From: Lysobacter sp. Root494
GTDB taxonomy: Bacteria > Pseudomonadota > Gammaproteobacteria > Xanthomonadales > Xanthomonadaceae
Assembly (NCBI RefSeq): GCF_001427225.1
Contig: NZ_LMFH01000009.1
Coordinates: 124,001 to 188,000 of the forward strand
Reading direction: 5' to 3'
Length of the DNA: 64,000 bases
Position 1 is the first letter of the stretch; each line of letters starts with the position of its first letter. The translations under genes were made by a program, and so were the position numbers. The notes beneath the pieces are model-generated. The model did no database searches and was not told the origin of the DNA. It saw only the letters and a program-made list of their open reading frames with translations. Positions 57,614-64,000 of this stretch are shown here, in pieces.

Positions 57614-59317
57614 TCACATCATTTCCGGTGCGCTGACGCCCAACAGTTCCAGCCCGTTCGCCAGCACCTGCCGCGTCGCCAGCGCGAGCACCAGGCGGGC
57701 GTCGCGCAGGTTGGGGTCGTCGACGAGGAACTGGTGGTCGTTGTAATACGTCTGGAACGTCTGCGCGAGTTCGAGCAGGTAGACGGCGATCTGGTGCGGC
57801 TCCAGGTCGCGCCCGGCGGTCTCGACCACATCGGGATAGCGCAGCAGCGTCGTCACCAGTTCGCGTGCGCTGTCGTCCTCGAGGTCGAGCGGCTGCGCCA
57901 GCCCGTTGCCGGCGTCGAACGACAGGCCGCGCTCCTTCAGCTGGCGCGTCAGCCCGTGCATGCGCGCGTGCGAAACCTGCACGTAGTACACCGGGTTGTC
58001 CATCGACTGGCTGCGCGCGAGGTCGATGTCGAAGGTCAGCTGCGAATCCGGTTTGCGCGCGATCAGGAACCAGCGCACCGCATCGCGGCCGGCTTCGTCG
58101 ATCAGGTCGCGCAGGGTCAGGTAACTGCCGGCGCGCTTGGACAGCTTCACTTCCTCGCCGCCGCGCATGACCGTGACCATCTGGTGCAGCACGTATTCGG
58201 GATAACCCTCGGGAATGCCGCAATCCAGCGCCTGCAGGCCGGCCTTCACGCGCATCAGCGAGCCGTGGTGGTCGGCGCCAAGTTCGGTGATCGCGCGCTC
58301 GTAGCCGCGCTGCCACTTCGACAGGTGGTAGGCGACGTCCGGCACGAAGTAGGTGTAGGTGCCGTCGGACTTGCGCATCACGCGGTCCTTGTCGTCACCG
58401 AAATCGGTGGTGCGCAGCCACAGCGCGCCGCCTTCTTCGTACGTATGGCCGTGGGCGATGAGCTCGCGCACGGTCTCTTCCACCTTGTCGCTGGTGTAAA
58501 GCGAGGATTCGAGGAAGTACGTGTCGAACGAGACGCCGTACGCCGCGAGATCGAGGTTCTGTTCGCGGCGCAGGTAGGCGACGGCGAACTGGCGGATCGC
58601 ATCGAGATCGTTCGGATCCTTCGCACCGACGACGGTGTGGCCTTCGACTTCGACGCTGTCGCCGCGCAGGTAGGCATTGGCAACGTCGATGATGTAGTCG
58701 CCGCGGTAGCCGTCTTCCGGCCAGCCCGCGTCGTCCGGCCCCTTGCCCTGCGCGCGCGCCTGCACCGAGACGGCGAGGTTGTTGATCTGCGCGCCGGCGT
58801 CGTTGTAGTAGAACTCGCGCTTCACGTTCCAGCCATTGGCGTCGAGCGCGCGCGCGATGCAGTCGCCGATCACCGCGGCGCGGCCGTGGCCGACGTGGAG
58901 CGGGCCGGTGGGATTGGCCGAGACGTATTCCACGCCCGCGGTGTGGCCCTTGCCGGATTCGTTGCGACCGTACTTCGCGGCTTGCGCCAGCACTTCGCCG
59001 ACCTGCGCGCGCCAGGCGGCCTCGTTGATGAAGAAGTTGATGAAGCCGGGGCCGGCGATCTCGACCTTCGCGACGACGGCGTTCGCGGGCAGCGCGTCGA
59101 CCAGCGCCTGCGCGATCGCGCGCGGGTTCGACCTGGTCCCGCCCTGACTGGCGAGTTTCGCCAGCAACATCGCGGCATTGCTGGAGAAGTCGCCCTGGGC
59201 GCGCGTCTTGGGGCGCTCGATGACGAAGTCGGGCATGGCCAGGTCGGCGGGAAGCGTACCGGCGGTGCGCAGGGAGTCGATGGCCTGCGCGACGAGCGCG
59301 CGGAGGGTGGATTTCAC
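57614..59317 (-). CDS. argS: Arginyl-tRNA synthetase
   Basis: 567 residues from a GTG at 59317. Class I signatures are [12 protein letters not shown] (HIGH) and [11 protein letters not shown] (KMSK region); the anticodon domain ends [20 protein letters not shown]. The N-terminal Add-1 domain is present. It lies 119 bases upstream of the SPOR gene on the same strand. Confidence 0.97.
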   Translation of the reverse strand: MKSTLRALVAQAIDSLRTAGTLPADLAMPDFVIERPKTRAQGDFSSNAAMLLAKLASQGGTRSNPRAIAQALVDALPANAVVAKVEIAGPGFINFFINEAAWRAQVGEVLAQAAKYGRNESGKGHTAGVEYVSANPTGPLHVGHGRAAVIGDCIARALDANGWNVKREFYYNDAGAQINNLAVSVQARAQGKGPDDAGWPEDGYRGDYIIDVANAYLRGDSVEVEGHTVVGAKDPNDLDAIRQFAVAYLRREQNLDLAAYGVSFDTYFLESSLYTSDKVEETVRELIAHGHTYEEGGALWLRTTDFGDDKDRVMRKSDGTYTYFVPDVAYHLSKWQRGYERAITELGADHHGSLMRVKAGLQALDCGIPEGYPEYVLHQMVTVMRGGEEVKLSKRAGSYLTLRDLIDEAGRDAVRWFLIARKPDSQLTFDIDLARSQSMDNPVYYVQVSHARMHGLTRQLKERGLSFDAGNGLAQPLDLEDDSARELVTTLLRYPDVVETAGRDLEPHQIAVYLLELAQTFQTYYNDHQFLVDDPNLRDARLVLALATRQVLANGLELLGVSAPEMM

Positions 59318-59381
59318 GGGATTTTTCAGCGATGCAGCGGGTCGCGCATTGTACGCGAGCCCTGCCGCGACCCAGCGGGAG

Positions 59382-60056
59382 TTACACCCAGCCGCGCGCC
59401 GCGAGCGACACCGGCGGGCCGTCGGCGATGACGAAGTGGTCGAGCAGGCGCAGGTCGACCAGCGCGAGTGCCTGCTTCAGCCGTGCGGTGACGGCGCGAT
59501 CGGCGGCGGAGGGTTCCGGGTTACCGCTGGGATGGTTGTGCGCCACGATCACTGCCGCGGCGTTGTGGCCGAGCGCGCGGCGCACGACCTCGCGAGGGTG
59601 CACTTCGGCGCCATCGAGCGTGCCCTGGAACAGCTCCTCGAACGCGATCACCCGATGCCGTGTGTCGAGGAACAGCGCCGCGAACACTTCGTGCGGCAGT
59701 CCGCGCAGGCGCTGGGCGAAGTAGCGGCCCGCGGCCTGCGGGTCGCCCAGCGCTTCGCCGCGTTCGAGTTGCGCGTGCAGCATCCGTTGGCCGAGTTCCA
59801 GCGCGGCGGTTAGCGCGCAGGCGCGGGCGGGGCCCAGGCCACGCAGTTTCCGCAGTTCCTTCGGCGACCGTTGCAGCAGGGCGCGCAGGCCGCCTTCGGC
59901 CGCGAGCAGTTCGCGCGCCGTGGCGACCGCATCGCGGCCACGCAGGCCGGAGCCGAGGAAGATCGCCAGCAGTTCCGCGTCCGACAGCGCGCCGGGGCCA
60001 CGGCCGAGCAGCTTCTCGCGGGGACGTTCGTCGACGGGCCAGTCGCGGATGTGCAT
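59382..60056 (-). CDS. radC: RadC family JAMM protein
   Basis: 224 residues from the ATG at 60056. An N-terminal helix-hairpin-helix region ([32 protein letters not shown]) precedes the JAMM metal motif, with Glu in [20 protein letters not shown] and [14 protein letters not shown]. Despite its name its role in repair is disputed; it may process DNA during recombination. It is divergent from coaC. Confidence 0.93.
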   Translation of the reverse strand: MHIRDWPVDERPREKLLGRGPGALSDAELLAIFLGSGLRGRDAVATARELLAAEGGLRALLQRSPKELRKLRGLGPARACALTAALELGQRMLHAQLERGEALGDPQAAGRYFAQRLRGLPHEVFAALFLDTRHRVIAFEELFQGTLDGAEVHPREVVRRALGHNAAAVIVAHNHPSGNPEPSAADRAVTARLKQALALVDLRLLDHFVIADGPPVSLAARGWV

Positions 60057-60259
60057 GTCGCTCGTGGAAGAGGGAAGGGGTTCCCGGACGCGACGGCGGA
60101 ATAGGGAATGCCTGCGAACCTGGAACAGGCAGCCTGGAGGTTGACCGCCGCATCCGGGATGGACGCAGCTTGCCGTGCTCGCCACGCCACGCCGATCAGG
60201 CGCACGCGTGCCTTCGGGTAAGCTAATTGCCCGTTTCGCGGTAGGAATTTTCCGAACCG

Positions 60260-60814
60260 ATGGCCGACGCCCGCCTCAAGGACCAGCGCATCCTGCTGTG
60301 CGTGTGCGGCGGCATCGCCGCGTACAAGGCCGCCGAGCTGGTGCGCCGCCTGCGCGACGCCGGGGCGCAGGTGCAGGTGGCGATGACCGGGGAAGCCACG
60401 CACTTTGTCGGCACGCCGACCTTCCAGGCGCTGTCCGGCTTCCCCGTGCGCACCTCGCTGTGGGACGAAGCGGCGGAAGCCGCGATGGGCCATATCGAAC
60501 TGGCGCGCTGGGCGGACCGGGTAGTGGTTGCGCCCGCCACGGCGAACACGCTGGCCAAGCTGACCCATGGCTTGGCCGACGATCTGGTCACCACCTTGTG
60601 CCTGGCGACCATCGCGCCGATTACCGTGTGCCCGGCGATGAACCACCGCATGTGGCTGCACCCGGCCACGCAGGCCAACATGGCTACGTTGCGCGAACGC
60701 GGCGTGCAGGTAGTTGGTCCGGAAGACGGCCCGCTCGCCGAAGGCGAATCCGGTCCGGGCCGCCTCAGCGAACCCGAAGCCATCGTCGCCGCGCTAGGGG
60801 GGGCTGCACGATGA
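60260..60814 (+). CDS. coaC: CoaC half: phosphopantothenoylcysteine decarboxylase
   Basis: 184 residues, the decarboxylase half of CoaBC. Marks: [20 protein letters not shown], the active-site His in [20 protein letters not shown], and [18 protein letters not shown] (PxMNxxMW). It decarboxylates phosphopantothenoylcysteine using FMN. The frame ends at a TGA overlapping the ATG of the CoaB half. Just before that a run of seven G's (60797-60803) precedes the junction; one more G would fuse both halves into the usual single CoaBC protein. Confidence 0.88.
   Translation: MADARLKDQRILLCVCGGIAAYKAAELVRRLRDAGAQVQVAMTGEATHFVGTPTFQALSGFPVRTSLWDEAAEAAMGHIELARWADRVVVAPATANTLAKLTHGLADDLVTTLCLATIAPITVCPAMNHRMWLHPATQANMATLRERGVQVVGPEDGPLAEGESGPGRLSEPEAIVAALGGAAR
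60797..60803 (+). other. G7 tract at the CoaC/CoaB junction
   Basis: Seven consecutive G's eight bases before the CoaB ATG. With eight G's the reading frame passes straight from CoaC into CoaB. It is a likely slippage or sequencing-error site. Confidence 0.8.
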
Positions 60815-61464
60815 GCCTGCGCGGTCGGCGCGTCCTCGTCAGTGCGGGCCCGACTTTCGAAGACATCGATCCCGTCCGCTTCATCGGGAATCGCAGCAGC
60901 GGGAAGATGGGGTTCGCGATCGCCGAATCCGCCGCGCGCCAGGGCGCCGACGTGGTGCTGGTGGCGGGACCGGTCTCGCTGCCGACCCCAGCCGGCGTGA
61001 GCCGCATCGACGTGCGCAGTGCCGCCCAGATGCACGCCGCGGTGATGGCGGCGCTGCCGGCCGACATCTACATCGGGGCCGCGGCCGTCGCCGACTTCAC
61101 TCCGCTCAGCGTGGCGCCGGGCAAGATCAAGAAGCAGGCCGGTGTGGACACGCTAACGCTGGAGCTGGTCCGCACGCCCGACATCCTCGCCGAAGTGGCG
61201 GTACATCCGCGGCGCCCGCGCCTGGTGGTCGGCTTCGCCGCGGAAACCGACCATGTCGAGCAATACGCACGCGGCAAGCTGGAAAAGAAGAAGCTCGACC
61301 TGATCGCGGCCAATCGCGTCGGCATCGTGGGCAGCGGCTTCGAAAGCGACGACAACGCGCTGGTGGTGTACGGGCGCGACGGCTTCGAGCGCGCGCTGGG
61401 GCCTGCGTCGAAGATCGAATTGGCAGACAACTTGCTTGAGCTGATCGCGGTGCGGCTGGCTTGA
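60811..61464 (+). CDS. coaB: CoaB half: phosphopantothenate-cysteine ligase
   Basis: 217 residues from the ATG at 60811, which overlaps the CoaC stop (ATGA). Marks of the synthetase half: RRVLVSAGPTFEDIDPVRFI, GNRSSGKMGFAIAESAARQG, the central AAAVADFTP and KIKKQAG, and LIAANRVGIVGSGFESDDNA. It joins cysteine to phosphopantothenate. In most relatives this is the C-terminal half of one CoaBC protein; here it is either a genuine separate gene or the product of a one-base change in the G7 tract. Confidence 0.88.
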   Translation: MSLRGRRVLVSAGPTFEDIDPVRFIGNRSSGKMGFAIAESAARQGADVVLVAGPVSLPTPAGVSRIDVRSAAQMHAAVMAALPADIYIGAAAVADFTPLSVAPGKIKKQAGVDTLTLELVRTPDILAEVAVHPRRPRLVVGFAAETDHVEQYARGKLEKKKLDLIAANRVGIVGSGFESDDNALVVYGRDGFERALGPASKIELADNLLELIAVRLA

Positions 61465-61506
61465 AGCCCGGCCGCGCCACGTGCGCATCGACACATAAGG
61501 AACCGA

Positions 61507-61965
61507 ATGCACCACACGCTCGAACTCAAGATCCTCGACGCGCGTTTCGGCGGCGAGTGGGCGCTGCCCGAATACGCGACGCCTTGCAGCGCCGGCCTCG
61601 ACCTGCGCGCCGCGCTGGATGCGCCGCTGGCCCTGCAGCCGGGCGACACCGTGCTCGTGCCATCGGGACTGGCCATTCACGTCGGCGACCCGACCCTGTG
61701 CGCGGTGATCCTGCCCAGGTCGGGCCTGGGTCACAAACACGGCATCGTGCTGGGCAACGGCACCGGCCTGATCGACGCGGATTACCAGGGACCGCTCATG
61801 ATCAGCGTGTGGAACCGTAGTCGCGAGGCTTTTACGATCCAGCCGGGGGACCGCATCGCCCAGCTCGTCGTGCTGCCGATCGTGCGGGCGACGTTGCAAG
61901 TGGTCGACGAATTCGAAGCGAGCAAGCGTGGCGAAGGTGGCTTCGGCCACACCGGCGTGCGCTGA
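61507..61965 (+). CDS. dut: dUTP pyrophosphatase
   Basis: 152 residues from the ATG at 61507, with AAGGA upstream. The five dUTPase motifs are present: [55 protein letters not shown] and GFGHTG at the C-terminus. It hydrolyses dUTP to dUMP and keeps uracil out of DNA. The coaBC-dut-phosphomannomutase order is also found in Pseudomonas. Confidence 0.97.
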   Translation: MHHTLELKILDARFGGEWALPEYATPCSAGLDLRAALDAPLALQPGDTVLVPSGLAIHVGDPTLCAVILPRSGLGHKHGIVLGNGTGLIDADYQGPLMISVWNRSREAFTIQPGDRIAQLVVLPIVRATLQVVDEFEASKRGEGGFGHTGVR

Positions 61966-61990
61966 AGCGCGAGCAAAAAAACAGGAAACG

Positions 61991-64000
61991 ATGATGAGCG
62001 AAAAGAAGAGCCTTCCTCCCGCCCAGGCGAAGCTACTGCGACAGCTGGTGGCGATCGTGCTGGTGCTGCTGGCCGTGTGGTTCGGCTGGAGCGCCTGGCA
62101 GCAATACCGCGACAGCGCGCGCCGGCAGACCGTGGAACAGGCGCGCGATGCGGCCGTGCAGAACGCGCAGGGAGTGATCGCCACCGAGCAGAAGCAGTTC
62201 GCCGCGCAGCTCGAAAGCGCACCGGTACAGGCGGCGCTGGCCGCCAATGACCTGCACCAGGCCGGTATCGCGCTGACCCAGGGCTGGGCCTCGGCGACTG
62301 AGGGCGAAGTGCTTTCGACGGACCTCGACCCGGCCTATGCCGGGCTGCCCAAGACCGGCTACGGCCGCCTGGCCGCGATGGAGCAGGCGCTGGCGGAACA
62401 GAAGCCGGTGGCCTGGATCGTCACCGATGGCCTCGGCAAGCAGAAGCTCGCGCTGGCCGCCCCGGTGATGCGCGGCGCCGAACTCGTGGGCGTCGCCAGC
62501 GTTCGGCTGCCCCTCGCCAGGCTGAGCAGCGGGGTGGAAGCGGCCCGCGTGCCGGAAGACACCTACCTGGCCTTGCGCCAGGGCAGTTCCACCGTGGTCG
62601 AGCGCGGCAACAAGGCCCTCGCCACCGGCGCCGAAGCGATGGCGGCGAAGGTGCCGGGCAGCGACCTGCGGGTCGCGGCCGCGATTCCGGACGTCGCCGG
62701 CGGACCGCTCGGCCTGGGCTGGCTGCCGTGCGCCGTCATCACTGCATTACTGGCGCTGGGCGCGATCGTGGCCTGGTTCTATCCCGCCCTCACCCGCGGC
62801 CGGGGGAAAGCCGCGGCAATCGAGGAAGGCGGCGATCAGACCCTGGGCCAGCTGGCGCCGGAATTGCTCGCAGCGCAGCCGGTCGGCGCGCAGAAACCAG
62901 TGGAAGCCGCGCCCGCGCCGGCAGTAACGAAAGGTGTGCCGCTCGATCCCGGCATCTTCCGCGCCTACGACGTGCGCGGCGTGATCGGCAAGACGCTCGA
63001 CGCCGGCATCGCCGAACTGCTCGGCCAGTCGATCGGTTCGGTGATGCAGCAGCAGGGTCTGCTCGACATCGTGGTCGGCCGTGACGGCCGCCTCTCCGGT
63101 CCCGAGCTCAGCGAAGGCCTGATCAACGGCCTGCGCAAGGCCGGCCGCAACGTCATCGACATTGGTATGGCGCCGACGCCGGTCGTCTACTTCGGCGCGT
63201 ATCACCTGCGCGCGGGTTCCTGCGTGTCGGTCACCGGCAGCCACAATCCGCCGGACTACAACGGCTTCAAGATTGTAGTCGGTGGCGAGACGCTGTCGGG
63301 CGAGACGATCACCGACCTCCATGACCGTATTGCGCAGGGCCGCCTGTTCGCTGCGGACAACCCGGGCGAAGTGCGTCAACAGGACATCAGCGAGGACTAC
63401 GTGCAGCGCATCGCTGCCGACGTGCAGATCGACCGCCCGCTCAAGGTCGTGGTCGATGCTGGCAACGGCGTGGCCGGCGACATCGGCCCGCGGGTGTTGG
63501 CCGCGATCGGCGCCGAAGTCACCCCGCTGTACTGCGAAATCGACGGCACCTTCCCCAACCACCATCCCGATCCCAGTGAGCCGCACAACCTCACCGACCT
63601 GATCAAGATGGTCGAGCGCCTCGACGCGGACCTCGGCATCGCCTTCGACGGCGACGGCGACCGCCTCGGCGTGGTCACGAAGGATGGCCAGAACATCTTC
63701 CCGGATCGCCTGCTGATGCTGTTCGCGCAGGACGTGCTGGAGCGTAACCCGGGTGCGATGATCATCTTCGACGTGAAGTGCACCGGTCGCCTGCCAGGCC
63801 ACATCCTGCGCCATGGCGGCAGTCCGCTGATGTGGAAGACCGGCCATTCGCTGATCAAGGCGAAGATGCGCGAAACCGGCGCCGAGCTCGCCGGCGAGAT
63901 GAGCGGCCACTTCTTCTTCAAGGAACGCTGGTACGGCTTCGACGACGGCATCTACGCCGCCGCCCGCCTCCTCGAGATCCTCTCGGTGCAGCCCGACACG
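61991..64000 (+). CDS. Membrane-anchored phosphomannomutase/phosphoglucomutase (cut at right edge)
   Basis: 670 codons are open to the window edge; the start is 61991 or 61994 after AGGAAACG. Residues 1-316 are a membrane sensor-like part: helices at about 17-36 and 242-263 with an extracytoplasmic domain between. The phosphohexomutase domain starts at about 318 (LDPGIFRAYDVRGVIGKTLD). It carries the phosphoserine at Ser417 (TGSHNPPDYNG), the metal loop AFDGDGDRLG and the sugar-binding GEMSGHFFFKE; the phosphate-binding fourth domain is beyond the window. Enzymes of this type (AlgC/XanA) make mannose-1-P or glucose-1-P for LPS and exopolysaccharide. The N-terminal extension is shared with some Pseudomonas and Xanthomonas members. 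Confidence 0.9.
   Translation, partial: MMSEKKSLPPAQAKLLRQLVAIVLVLLAVWFGWSAWQQYRDSARRQTVEQARDAAVQNAQGVIATEQKQFAAQLESAPVQAALAANDLHQAGIALTQGWASATEGEVLSTDLDPAYAGLPKTGYGRLAAMEQALAEQKPVAWIVTDGLGKQKLALAAPVMRGAELVGVASVRLPLARLSSGVEAARVPEDTYLALRQGSSTVVERGNKALATGAEAMAAKVPGSDLRVAAAIPDVAGGPLGLGWLPCAVITALLALGAIVAWFYPALTRGRGKAAAIEEGGDQTLGQLAPELLAAQPVGAQKPVEAAPAPAVTKGVPLDPGIFRAYDVRGVIGKTLDAGIAELLGQSIGSVMQQQGLLDIVVGRDGRLSGPELSEGLINGLRKAGRNVIDIGMAPTPVVYFGAYHLRAGSCVSVTGSHNPPDYNGFKIVVGGETLSGETITDLHDRIAQGRLFAADNPGEVRQQDISEDYVQRIAADVQIDRPLKVVVDAGNGVAGDIGPRVLAAIGAEVTPLYCEIDGTFPNHHPDPSEPHNLTDLIKMVERLDADLGIAFDGDGDRLGVVTKDGQNIFPDRLLMLFAQDVLERNPGAMIIFDVKCTGRLPGHILRHGGSPLMWKTGHSLIKAKMRETGAELAGEMSGHFFFKERWYGFDDGIYAAARLLEILSVQPDT

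Overview
The window is one contiguous stretch of high-GC (roughly 67-70%) gammaproteobacterial chromosome. Gene content and order point to Lysobacteraceae (Xanthomonadaceae), most likely Lysobacter or a close relative. The clues are a complete oleABCD olefin cluster, a coaBC-dut-phosphomannomutase block, a CysB-like regulator divergent from aceB-aceA, many GGDEF proteins, short palindromic repeats between genes, and a Xanthomonad-type peptide-modification locus. I saw no rRNA or tRNA gene, CRISPR array, insertion sequence, prophage or origin. All functions are assigned from sequence patterns recalled by eye; no database search was run.

Layout. 1-3246: a PQQ-dependent sugar dehydrogenase lipoprotein (cut by the left edge) downstream of a TonB receptor resembling the PQQ importer PqqU/YncD. 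3428-11807: a DUF4142 lipoprotein, an ArsR-SRPBCC pair with a visible operator, VOC and AraC proteins, trmL, an SDR, a large M16 peptidase and a DUF4156 lipoprotein. 12000-17389: oleA, oleB, (ykgJ on the opposite strand), oleC, oleD for long-chain olefin synthesis. 17593-20506: two tiny membrane proteins (DUF1328 type) and ubiJ-ubiB. 20615-26891: a sensor GGDEF protein, a second M16 peptidase, truC, arfB and an acyltransferase.

27180-35584 is a six-gene operon that looks like an uncharacterised exopolysaccharide system. It encodes a membrane Cys-phosphatase with TPRs, a HEAT-repeat membrane protein, a processive GT2 glycosyltransferase, a TPR/YaiO outer-membrane barrel, an LtaS/sulfatase-fold membrane enzyme and a secreted TIM-barrel hydrolase-like protein. 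It is followed by a repeat-rich gap and the glyoxylate-shunt genes (LysR, aceB, aceA).

40731-46732 is the most unusual part: a putative RiPP (ribosomally made, modified peptide) locus. It has a cNMP-binding/GGDEF protein, a class III cyclase-TM-TPR protein, a convergent Nif11/NHLP-leader-like precursor of 110 residues, and a SagB-like FMN dehydrogenase with a large Ala-rich insertion. To my knowledge no product has been described for this type of cassette.

46924-64000: a tandem pair of Cys-containing secreted proteins, comM-ubiK, glnB, a TPR-GGDEF protein, divergent speE/speA, an SDR, a SPOR protein, argS, radC, coaC/coaB (split at a G7 tract), dut, and a membrane-anchored phosphomannomutase cut by the right edge. 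Two families of palindromic repeats occur in intergenic gaps, mostly as inverted pairs and several times beside short tandem repeats.
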